The position numbers were made by a program, and so were the translations under genes. Positions 1 to 6,459 of a stretch of 12,321 nucleotides of DNA are shown in pieces. Below the pieces are notes generated by a model. The model saw only the letters and a list, made by a program, of their open reading frames with translations. It ran no database searches and was not told the DNA's origin. The DNA is from Clostridium sp. CAG:1024. Lineage in GTDB: Bacteria > Bacillota > Clostridia > Christensenellales > CAG-138. The stretch spans positions 51,430 through 63,750 of the forward strand of contig HF985432.1 of NCBI GenBank assembly GCA_000432015.1, in the 5' to 3' direction. The stretch's first letter is position 1. Each line of letters begins with the position of its first letter.

Positions 1-1174
1 CGCTTCTTCCGATCTCGAACAGATCCTGTCGAACGCGCTTATCGGCGGTGAAAACGGAAACTATGCGACAAAGCTGTCGCTGGACTACACCGCGCTTGCG
101 TCACGCATCTCCGAGATCAATGCGTCGCTTTCCTACGGCGCGACGGACGCGACGTTCACATTGGAAGTGAACGACAAGGGCAAGCCACAGCTGAACTACA
201 TTGAAGGCCGCGCGGGCATGGGGCTTGATGTACGGGCGACGCAGGCGCTGGTGCAGCAGGCGCTGGAAGCAGGAAACTACACTGCGACCATTACGCCTGC
301 ACTCACGACCGTGCAGCCGAACGTCACTGTCGCCGATCTGAAATCGCAAATTTCGGAAATCGGACGTTTTAGCACCGAATACGGCACGAAACTGCCGAGC
401 GACCGATCCGAGGAGGATCGCATGGTCATTCAAAACCGTGCTTTCAACATTGATAAGTGTGCGGCTCTCATCAACGGGCAGGTCATTCAGCCCGGCAGCA
501 CCTGGAGCTTTAACAAAACGGTCGGCGACCGCAACGAAAAGAACGGCTGGAAGCAGGCAAAGGGCATTTACGGCGGCGAGGCGTACACCATGCAGTACGG
601 CGGCGGCGTATGCCAGGTGAGCACAACGCTCTATGGCGCGCTGCTCCGCGCCGGGCTTCCCTTCGAGGAGTTCACGCGCCGTGAACATTCCATTCCCTCG
701 ACCTATGTGCCGCTCGGTCTCGACGCAACGGTGGACTCCGGTCATATCGACTTTAAGTTCAAGAATACGACCGAGTATCCGCTTTACATCTTTGCGTACA
801 CGTCGGTCAACAAAAACCGCACGCGCTACAGCTATCTGACCGTCGTTGTCTACGGACAGGCGCTACCCGAGGGCGTTACCTATGAGCCCCGCTCCGTCAC
901 CGTGGAAACGATTGAGCCCGGCGAACCGATCATTACCTACGACAAAAAGCAAACCACGGATTACAATGTTGTGACCGTGGAAGCGCGGGACGGATATGTT
1001 GTTGACGTCTATCTCGACAAGTTCGTAAACGGCAAACTGGAGTCTTCTCAGCTGCTCTATGAGGATCGCTACGAGCCAAAGACGGAAAAGCGCACCATCG
1101 GCACGCTGTCGCCGGTTACGGAGATGCCCGGAGTGCTTGTAACGCCCGCACCGAACACGGACGAGCTGCCGTAA
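1..1174 (+). CDS. VanW family protein, 5'-truncated by the window edge
   Basis: The frame is open from base 2 to a TAA at 1172-1174, giving 390 visible residues. The true start, and probably a signal peptide or membrane anchor, lies to the left of the window. The segment at about 180-350 resembles the putative peptidoglycan-binding domain (PG_binding_4 type) that often precedes VanW. The VanW domain runs from about 355 to 800 and has the characteristic GGGVCQVSTTLY stretch at about 599-634 and a STWSFN motif near 500. A beta-rich C-terminal part of about 100 residues follows and may be a divergent G5-like module; I am not sure of that. VanW was named from some vancomycin-resistance clusters, but its biochemical role is unknown. 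Most Firmicute copies are extracytoplasmic and are thought to act at the cell wall. No VanH/A/X-type ligase or dipeptidase genes are nearby, so a resistance role is not supported. An internal TTG at 161 is not a credible start. Confidence 0.9.
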   Translation, partial: ASSDLEQILSNALIGGENGNYATKLSLDYTALASRISEINASLSYGATDATFTLEVNDKGKPQLNYIEGRAGMGLDVRATQALVQQALEAGNYTATITPALTTVQPNVTVADLKSQISEIGRFSTEYGTKLPSDRSEEDRMVIQNRAFNIDKCAALINGQVIQPGSTWSFNKTVGDRNEKNGWKQAKGIYGGEAYTMQYGGGVCQVSTTLYGALLRAGLPFEEFTRREHSIPSTYVPLGLDATVDSGHIDFKFKNTTEYPLYIFAYTSVNKNRTRYSYLTVVVYGQALPEGVTYEPRSVTVETIEPGEPIITYDKKQTTDYNVVTVEARDGYVVDVYLDKFVNGKLESSQLLYEDRYEPKTEKRTIGTLSPVTEMPGVLVTPAPNTDELP

Positions 1175-1189
1175 GCGGCGCAGCACATA

Positions 1190-1231
1190 AACATCCCGGA
1201 GAGGGTCGCTCCTCCCGGGATGTTGTTTTTT
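1190..1231 (+). terminator. Rho-independent terminator after vanW
   Basis: A perfect 10-bp stem, AACATCCCGG (1190-1199) with CCGGGATGTT (1215-1224), encloses a 15-nt loop and is followed by GTTTTTT. It starts 15 nt after the vanW stop codon. On the minus strand the same hairpin is followed only by a short TTTAT, so it could also weakly terminate the convergent vanZ gene. Confidence 0.9.
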
Positions 1232-1245
1232 CCGTGCGTTCGGCT

Positions 1246-1731
1246 CTAATGCATGTCCACAGGCTTCATGCGGCTCCGCTTCCAAAAGATCCGCCTGATC
1301 AGCAGCAGGACTTCGACGCCGAGCGCTCCGCCCAAGCAGTCGATCAGCACGTCGGCAAGCATTGCATTCCGTCCGGGTACAAACAGCTGATGCAGCTCGT
1401 CTGTGCTCGCCAGCAGCGCCGTCAACAGCATGGCGCGCAAGCCGGGGCGCCTTGCCTTCATCGCTTCGACCGTCGTCAGCGCCACCATTGCAAAGAAGGC
1501 GAACTCCGTCATATGCGCAACTTTCCGCACCCAACACTCTACAGCAAAATACTGTGCTTTCGAGGGCGTCCGAAACAGCAGTTCCGCGATCCTTGTTGAG
1601 ATCCCGTTGCTCGAGACCTCCGAATTTGTGCCTGACTGTGCGCTGAAGCCCCAGATGACCCCGATCCAGAGTGCAAGCAGCAGCAAGAGCAGCGGGCGCT
1701 CCCAAACTTTTCTGCATGTCAAACGTTTCAT
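1246..1731 (-). CDS. VanZ family membrane protein
   Basis: A 161-residue protein. A basic N-terminus leads into a hydrophobic helix at residues 13-28, ending in the FSAQSG segment (29-34) usual for VanZ. The family core follows: K70, H73 and E76 at the start of a second helix, then DELHQ at 111-115, R121 and D127, and a glycine-rich last helix at about 132-147. Family members are small integral membrane proteins. VanZ of Tn1546 gives low-level teicoplanin resistance by an unclear mechanism, and most genomic homologues have no known function. I chose the ATG at 1731 because the basic-then-hydrophobic N-terminus is typical. An ATG at 1749 would add six residues. The frame stays open up to 2109, but that extension lies antisense to the AGCS gene and does not resemble VanZ. 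It converges with vanW and diverges from the AGCS gene. Confidence 0.85.
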   Translation of the reverse strand: MKRLTCRKVWERPLLLLLLALWIGVIWGFSAQSGTNSEVSSNGISTRIAELLFRTPSKAQYFAVECWVRKVAHMTEFAFFAMVALTTVEAMKARRPGLRAMLLTALLASTDELHQLFVPGRNAMLADVLIDCLGGALGVEVLLLIRRIFWKRSRMKPVDMH

Positions 1732-1737
1732 TCCCGT

Positions 1738-1743
1738 AGTATA
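1738..1743 (-). promoter_or_regulatory. Extended -10 element upstream of vanZ
   Basis: Reading the minus strand, TGCTATACT forms an extended -10 (TGn plus TATACT, one mismatch to TATAAT). No good -35 lies 16-18 bp upstream. Only 6 nt separate the -10 from the ATG at 1731, so a transcript starting at the usual distance would be leaderless or nearly so. The same hexamer with flanking AC serves surE. Confidence 0.5.
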
Positions 1744-1766
1744 GCACATGCAGACACTTTGTGCTA
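1742..1766. repeat. 7-bp inverted repeat spanning the AGCS start codon
   Basis: TAGCACA (1742-1748) and TGTGCTA (1760-1766) are perfect inverted copies separated by 11 nt. The left arm overlaps the vanZ -10 and the first base of the AGCS ATG. It could be an operator controlling both divergent genes, or an mRNA hairpin at the AGCS start. Neither is proven. Confidence 0.4.
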
Positions 1767-3076
1767 CCATCCTGCTGCTTGCGGCGGTCACGTTTTCTTT
1801 TCGCACACGCTTTGTACAATTCCGGCGTTTGGGGCGTGCGCTTGTGCTGCCGCTGCGCGGGAACACCGATTCCTCGGACGGCGTCTCTCCCTTCGAAGCG
1901 GCTTCGACCTCCCTCGCCGCAACGATTGGCACCGGAAACATCGCCGGCGTTGCCGGAGCTCTGCTGCTTGGCGGCCCCGGCGCTCTGCTGTGGCTCTGGG
2001 TCAGCGCGCTGCTCGGGATGGGCTTAAAATATGCGGAGATCGTCATTGCGATGCGGTACAGACGCCGCGGAAACGACGGTGTTTGGCGCGGTGGGCCGAT
2101 GTACTGCATCTCTTACGGACTCCCGAAACGCTATTCGATCCTTGCGATTTTATTCTCGCTTTGCGGCATGCTTGTTGCGCTCGGCATGGGGAACCTTGTG
2201 CAGGTCAACACGGTCGCGGAATCGGCAGAAGCGCTGTATACTGTGCTTTCCGGCCGCACGGGACCGCAGTCGCTACTCTATGTACGACTAACCGCAGGCA
2301 TACTGGCAGCCGTCCTGCTTGCGCTCGTACTCTCCGGTGGCGCGCTCCGCGTCGGACGTGCAGCGTCGCTGCTGGTTCCCGTCATGAGCCTTCTCTATCT
2401 TGTGTTCTGCTTCGTGATCCTTCTTGCTCGCGCGCCCGCGCTTCCCGGTGTATTTCGACTGATCTTAGAAAGCGCTTTTTCGCCGCGGGCGGCTCTTGGG
2501 GGTACGGCAGGGATCGGTTTTTTGACGACGTTTCGTGTCGGGCTTTCCCGAGGTGTATTCTCACATGAAGCCGGGCTCGGGACCTCGGCCATCGCGCACA
2601 GCGGTGCTGAGGGAATATCACCACAGGATCAGGGCTTATTCGGCGTGTTTGAGGTGTTCTTTGACGCGCTTCTCTGCACACTGACGGGGCTCACCGTGCT
2701 CGTTTCCGGGATCACGATGCCTTACGGCGATGCCAGTCTCAACAGTACGCTCGTGATCAACGCCTTTTCAACGCGGTTTTCCCCGGCATTAGCCGCTGTA
2801 TTTATCGCCGTCTCGCTACTGCTCTTTGCCTTTACAAGCATGACGACCTTTGCGCTTTACGGTGCGCGATGTGCAGAGTTTTTATTCGGTTCACATGTAC
2901 AGAAGATCTACTATGTCGTTTTCTTACTCGTCACGATACTCGGTGCGCTTTTGCCGCGCTCTGCCGCATGGGAAATCGGTGAACTGCTAAATGCGGCAAT
3001 GAGTATCCCGAATCTCACCGCGATGGCACTGCTTGTGCGACGCGTACCGCAGCTCAAAGACGCGCTGCAAAAGTAG
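1748..3076 (+). CDS. AGCS family amino acid (alanine/glycine):cation symporter
   Basis: A 442-residue, highly hydrophobic protein with AGCS family signatures. These are SPFEA near residues 47-51, the substrate- and ion-binding loop GTGN at 61-64 followed by a GGPGALLWLWV helix, GGPMYC at about 115-120, and RGVFSHEAGLGTSAIAH at roughly 265-281 followed by QGLFGVFEVFFD. The family imports alanine, glycine or related amino acids with sodium or protons across the cytoplasmic membrane; specificity cannot be read from sequence. The ATG at 1748 is the only possible upstream start, because TAG at 1742-1744 closes the frame. It has no recognisable ribosome binding site. The protein begins inside what is normally the first membrane helix, so it lacks roughly 15-30 residues found in most relatives. 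This may reflect a short subfamily or 5' erosion beside vanZ. No clear terminator follows. Confidence 0.9.
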   Translation: MQTLCATILLLAAVTFSFRTRFVQFRRLGRALVLPLRGNTDSSDGVSPFEAASTSLAATIGTGNIAGVAGALLLGGPGALLWLWVSALLGMGLKYAEIVIAMRYRRRGNDGVWRGGPMYCISYGLPKRYSILAILFSLCGMLVALGMGNLVQVNTVAESAEALYTVLSGRTGPQSLLYVRLTAGILAAVLLALVLSGGALRVGRAASLLVPVMSLLYLVFCFVILLARAPALPGVFRLILESAFSPRAALGGTAGIGFLTTFRVGLSRGVFSHEAGLGTSAIAHSGAEGISPQDQGLFGVFEVFFDALLCTLTGLTVLVSGITMPYGDASLNSTLVINAFSTRFSPALAAVFIAVSLLLFAFTSMTTFALYGARCAEFLFGSHVQKIYYVVFLLVTILGALLPRSAAWEIGELLNAAMSIPNLTAMALLVRRVPQLKDALQK

Positions 3077-3462
3077 CCGCACCGCACTTCTGCTGCGATC
3101 TTTGGGAGGTTTCTCCGGATCAGTCCGCCGAGCACAGGCCGTCGGTGCCGGGAGACATCTCACAGGTTCCGTCCTTCTTACCCCTTGATCCGGCTTTCTA
3201 ACTGACAAATTAGAAAAGATTCGCGTACCGTCTACCGTCCGGCGCAAATACATGCGCGTCAGCACATAGAATGCCGCGCCGCTCAGCACGCCATGCCTGA
3301 CGCCGGATCGCCGCGGCCGTCTCGAATGTACTCTTCTTCAAAGACGCGCACATTCGTTCCATGTCGGAACACGAACGGTCAAAGTGAAAGCCGATAACAG
3401 CTTCTCTGCATTCGCCCACATGGCCGCTCCAAAAAACCGTTCGGTTTGCACCCTTCCCCTTC
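3077..3462. other. Convergent intergenic region without a credible gene
   Basis: About 390 nt between the AGCS stop and the terminator of the ispH-S1 operon. Open frames here (for example 3210-3491, minus) match no family I recognise and run into the terminator, so I do not call them genes. The region holds several inverted repeats: CCGGATCA/TGATCCGG (3115-3193), TTTCTAA/TTAGAAA (3195-3216), a hairpin at about 3353-3374 built from TTCG-TTCC and GGAA-CGAA arms, and AAACCG/CGGTTT (3434-3447). It may be decayed coding sequence, an unrecognised structured RNA, or plain spacer. Confidence 0.6.
3115..3193. repeat. 8-bp inverted repeat closing a possibly structured 79-nt segment
   Basis: CCGGATCA (3115-3122) and TGATCCGG (3186-3193) are perfect inverted copies enclosing 63 nt. 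Inside, CCGaGCAC and GTGCCGG at about 3128-3151 can form a 7-bp hairpin with one bulged A. Neither strand shows a terminator-like T-run directly after the outer stem. I could not match it to a known riboswitch or ncRNA by eye. Confidence 0.4.
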
Positions 3463-3505
3463 TGTCGAAATACAAATAAAGAGACAGACAAGCGTCTGCC
3501 TCTTT
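3463..3505 (-). terminator. Terminator of the surE-ispH/S1 operon
   Basis: On the minus strand, AAAGAG-G-CAGAC pairs with GTCTG-T-CTCTTT across a 4-nt loop (3478-3505; one internal mismatch), followed by the T-rich TTTATTTGTATTTC. It begins 18 nt after the ispH-S1 stop codon. A second small hairpin with a six-T tail at 3431-3447 may act as a backup. Confidence 0.8.
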
Positions 3506-3523
3506 GTGTCTTGATGATACGAC

Positions 3524-5860
3524 TTACTCCTCGGTCTTGAAAGCGGAGAAGAGGTCTGCCAGAGACGTCGTGGTGGACTGCACCGGCGGCAGTTCATACT
3601 CGCCATCCTCGCTGCTGCGGCGACGACGATCGTTATTGCGCTCGCGGCGCTCGCCGTTGTCGGACGAGGCACTGCTGCGCTCACGGGACTGACGCTGTGC
3701 GTTGCCTGCGGCCTGCTGCTCACGCTCGCGGGCGCGCTGCTCCTGACGCTCCTGATACTGACGATCGCGCTCTGCACGCTCTGCGGCGATCTGCTCCGCG
3801 ATCTCCGGGTTCTCCTCAAGCAGCGCCTCTCTGCGGCTCAGGCTGATGCGCTTGGCTTCCGGGTTGACCTCGAGCACTTTGCAGCGGACGATGTCGCCGA
3901 CCTTCAGCTCATCCTCAACCTTCGCAATGCGGCGAACACCGACCTGCGAAATGTGGATGAGACCGTCGATCGTGGACTCCAGCGCGACGAAAGCGCCGAA
4001 GGGAACGATGCGGACGACTTTGCCCTCAACGATGGAACCGACAGGATACTTCTGATCCGCATAGGTCCAGGGCTTCGGCTGAAGCTGCTTATAACCGAGC
4101 GACACGCGCTCTTTCTCTGCATCAACATTCAGGATGAGGACTTCGATCTCCTGGCCGATGGACAGCACGTCGGAGGGATGCTTCACGCGACCCCACGCAA
4201 CGTCGGTCACATGCACGAGACCGTCGATGCCGCCGATGTCAACAAACGCACCGAAATCCGTGATGCGGCGAACAACGCCCTTCACCTTGCTGCCGACAAC
4301 CAGCTCTGCCCACTTGGCGCGCTTTGCCTCGGCCTGCTCCGCAAGCAGAACCTGCTTCTGAGAAGCCACGATACGCTTACGCTGTTTGTCTACTTCGAGA
4401 ACCTTGAGCTTCATGGGCTTGCCAACGAACTCGTTCAGATTCTCGGTATACTTGATGGAAACCTGAGATGCCGGCACGAAAGCGCGAATGCCGTTAATGT
4501 CCGCAATGAGGCCGCCCTTGACGACTTCCTTGCCGACTGCCTCAAAGATCTTGCCCTCGACTTCGCCTTCGCCCATGAGCTGATCCCAGATCTTCTTGCT
4601 TTCTACGTTCTTGCGCGAGAGGAGTACGTTGCCCTCGCCGTCGTTGACCTTGAGAACCTCGACTTCAATCTCGTCGCCCTCTTTGAACAGATCTGCGGGA
4701 TTCACGTCTGCGTCGCTCGAAAACTCATTCTTCGGAATGATGCCGTCGGACTTGTAGCCGACATTCACGAAGACTTCGCCGTCCACGATCTGCAGCACGG
4801 TGCCCGTGATCAGCTGTCCGTTGCGGATACGGGTCAGGGTCTTCTCAAAGGCCTCCGCGAAATCGGACGTCTCGTCGGCTGCCGCAGACTTTGCGGGCTG
4901 TTCTTCGGCGGGTTCTACCGCTGCGGTTGCTTCTGCCACGATGGCTTCCTCATTCTCGGCGGGTTTCGCTGCGACGATCTCCTCGGCGGGAGCTTCCGCT
5001 TCGATGGTTTCAATCGTCGTCTTTTCCAGTTCGCTCATTACTTGTATAACCTCCCTAATCATCCGGTCCGGCGTCGATGCGCCCGCAACAATTCCTATTA
5101 TATCATCGGATTGCAAATTATCAAGAAAAAATTTGCCGATATTCTCTATGGTTTTTGTATGTTCACATTTCTTTTTGCAAATTTCCTCCAAACGGACGGT
5201 ATTTGCACTCATTTTTGAGCCGATCACAAAAATTTTCGTGCATTTTTCCGCAAGGAGCGCGGCCTCGTTTTGCCGCTGTCTCGTCGTATCGCAGATGGTA
5301 TCGTATACCGTCAGGTCGGATACGCGCCGTTCAAGCGCATGTACGATCCCCTCGTACTGTTCCCGCGACAGCGTTGTCTGCGCGACGATACACGCCCTTG
5401 CCGTTTTCGGTGCGTTCTCCGCATCCGCCGCGGTTTCGAGTACGCGTGCTCTGTCGCCCGCATGTCCCTGTATGCCGACGACCTCCGGGTGGTTTGCTTT
5501 GCCCGCGATATAGACCGTCATCCCCGTCTCCGCGGCGCTTGAAACCAGTTTGTGGATGCGGCGCACGAACGGGCAGGTCGCGTCCACCGTTCTGATGTCC
5601 CGTGCCGCGCATTCGGCATACAGTCGGGGCGGTGCGCCGTGCGCCCGAATGATGAGCGTGTCGCCAGCACGGAGCCCTTCGGTCGTTTCCACGGGTCGAA
5701 CGCCCTTCTCCTTCAGCGCTTCCACGACCGTTTCGTTGTGGATGATATTTCCATAGGAATACACCGCGCTTTCTCCCGCCTCGGCTTCTTTCAGCGCCAT
5801 ATCCACGGCCCTTTTTACACCGAAGCAAAATCCGCTGTGTTTCCCGACAAGGATCCGCAT
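3524..5860 (-). CDS. ispH: Bifunctional HMBPP reductase (IspH) / 30S ribosomal protein S1-like fusion
   Basis: A 778-residue fusion. Residues 1 to about 272 are IspH, the [4Fe-4S] enzyme that reduces HMBPP to IPP and DMAPP in the last MEP-pathway step. Cluster ligands C12 (GFCFGV), C96 (DATCPFV) and C190 (DTICDTT) are present, as are H41, H74, H124, E126 and GASTPD. An Ala/Glu-rich linker (about 276-335) leads to four S1 RNA-binding domains at about 348-416, 432-503, 520-590 and 605-677. A basic, Arg/Gln-rich tail follows and ends acidic. Low-GC Gram-positive S1 proteins usually have four domains, and this fusion is known in Clostridia. The S1 half probably binds mRNA, though Firmicute S1 is less central than in E. 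coli. The ATG at 5860 has GGAGG 8 nt upstream, inside the end of plsC, and starts 3 nt after the plsC stop, suggesting translational coupling. It is the last gene of the operon. Confidence 0.95.
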   Translation of the reverse strand: MRILVGKHSGFCFGVKRAVDMALKEAEAGESAVYSYGNIIHNETVVEALKEKGVRPVETTEGLRAGDTLIIRAHGAPPRLYAECAARDIRTVDATCPFVRRIHKLVSSAAETGMTVYIAGKANHPEVVGIQGHAGDRARVLETAADAENAPKTARACIVAQTTLSREQYEGIVHALERRVSDLTVYDTICDTTRQRQNEAALLAEKCTKIFVIGSKMSANTVRLEEICKKKCEHTKTIENIGKFFLDNLQSDDIIGIVAGASTPDRMIREVIQVMSELEKTTIETIEAEAPAEEIVAAKPAENEEAIVAEATAAVEPAEEQPAKSAAADETSDFAEAFEKTLTRIRNGQLITGTVLQIVDGEVFVNVGYKSDGIIPKNEFSSDADVNPADLFKEGDEIEVEVLKVNDGEGNVLLSRKNVESKKIWDQLMGEGEVEGKIFEAVGKEVVKGGLIADINGIRAFVPASQVSIKYTENLNEFVGKPMKLKVLEVDKQRKRIVASQKQVLLAEQAEAKRAKWAELVVGSKVKGVVRRITDFGAFVDIGGIDGLVHVTDVAWGRVKHPSDVLSIGQEIEVLILNVDAEKERVSLGYKQLQPKPWTYADQKYPVGSIVEGKVVRIVPFGAFVALESTIDGLIHISQVGVRRIAKVEDELKVGDIVRCKVLEVNPEAKRISLSRREALLEENPEIAEQIAAERAERDRQYQERQEQRAREREQQAAGNAQRQSRERSSASSDNGERRERNNDRRRRSSEDGEYELPPVQSTTTSLADLFSAFKTEE
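5036..5056 (-). promoter_or_regulatory. Internal Shine-Dalgarno and ATG at the IspH/S1 junction
   Basis: On the minus strand, AGGGAGG (5056-5050) lies 11 nt before an in-frame ATG at 5038, which is residue M275 and the first residue of the S1-side linker (MSELEK). Initiation here would make a free S1-like protein of 504 residues. The GGGAGG also encodes Arg-Glu in the IspH C-terminal helix, so it could be coincidental. Confidence 0.5.
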
Positions 5861-5863
5861 GCT

Positions 5864-6454
5864 TCAAGCCTCCATCTGCAATTTGAGCTGCTGGAGCTTG
5901 TCCGCGATCGCCTGCGTCACTACATCCAATGGCATTCCCCGATGCTCTGCTGCAATGGCCTTGGCGTCCATGAGTGCGCCGACCACCATGTTGATACGGA
6001 ACTTGCGATATGTGCGCGGATCGGAATAGATCGGAATGATCGGCGCTCCGGTCTTGAGCGCAAGGAACGCCGCGCCCTTTTCGAGCGTATCGAGCTCGCC
6101 CGTGACCGATCTGCGACCCTCCGGGAATATACCGAACACCTTGCCGCGTTCGAGCAGATGCATCGCCTGCTTCAGCGAGGCCATATCCGCCTGCTTGCGA
6201 TTGACAGGAAACGTGAACAGCAGTCTTTGCAGAATGAAGCGCGGGACTCTCTTTTCAAACAACTCCTTTTTCGCCATGAAGTGGATGATGCGCGGGCTGA
6301 CGATCGCAAGCAGGATCGGATCGCCGAGCGACCAATGGTTGCTCACGATGATCGCGCTGCCGCGACAGAACAGGTGCTGAAAGCCTTTGACCTTCGGACG
6401 CATCAAAAGCCACACGAACGGTGCGAGAAAAATCTTTCCGAACCAATACAGCAT
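5864..6454 (-). CDS. plsC: 1-acyl-sn-glycerol-3-phosphate acyltransferase (PlsC family)
   Basis: A 196-residue membrane-associated acyltransferase that acylates lysophosphatidic acid to phosphatidic acid in phospholipid synthesis. A hydrophobic N-terminal anchor (residues 1-18) is followed by the four family blocks: the catalytic HX4D (H40, D45 in NHWSLGDP), FPVNRK at 82-87, FPEGRRS at 110-116 and APIIPI at 137-142. Length and motif order are normal for compact bacterial PlsC. The ATG at 6454 has a strong GGAGAAGGAG run ending 8 nt upstream, inside the 3' end of cmk, and starts 5 nt after the cmk stop. Its own last codons carry the ribosome binding site of ispH-S1. The exact acyl donor (acyl-ACP or acyl-CoA) cannot be told from the sequence. 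Confidence 0.93.
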   Translation of the reverse strand: MLYWFGKIFLAPFVWLLMRPKVKGFQHLFCRGSAIIVSNHWSLGDPILLAIVSPRIIHFMAKKELFEKRVPRFILQRLLFTFPVNRKQADMASLKQAMHLLERGKVFGIFPEGRRSVTGELDTLEKGAAFLALKTGAPIIPIYSDPRTYRKFRINMVVGALMDAKAIAAEHRGMPLDVVTQAIADKLQQLKLQMEA

Positions 6455-6459
6455 GGTGC

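Noticed and set aside
1..1731. A vancomycin-resistance cluster
   Set aside because: Only VanW and VanZ domain proteins are present. The defining VanH, VanA/B-type ligase, VanX and the two-component regulators are absent.
863..1819. Minus-strand open frame of 318 codons across vanW, the terminator and vanZ
   Set aside because: It crosses a strong terminator and two conserved genes in other frames, and its composition is Arg/Cys-rich, as is typical of shadow frames.
1732..2109. N-terminal extension of the VanZ frame up to 2109
   Set aside because: It lies antisense to the conserved AGCS coding sequence, and the extra 126 residues do not resemble VanZ or a membrane protein. The usual VanZ N-terminus begins at 1731.
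3115..3193. Known riboswitch, SRP RNA, 6S RNA or T-box
   Set aside because: The core motifs of these RNAs that I know were not found on either strand, so I describe only the inverted repeat.
3353..3374. LexA-type SOS box near GTTCC-GGAAC
   Set aside because: The half-sites are in the wrong orientation and spacing for the Firmicute consensus (CGAAC-N4-GTTCG), and no gene follows.
3210..3491. Minus-strand open frame of 93 codons in the intergenic region
   Set aside because: Its first codons lie in the operon terminator, no promoter or usable ribosome binding site is seen, and the protein matches no family I know. A decayed gene remnant is possible but unsupported.
3953..5218. Long plus-strand open frame of 421 codons opposite ispH-S1
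   Set aside because: It is the antisense shadow of a strongly conserved gene. Long antisense frames are expected from GC-rich codon usage, and no family is recognisable.
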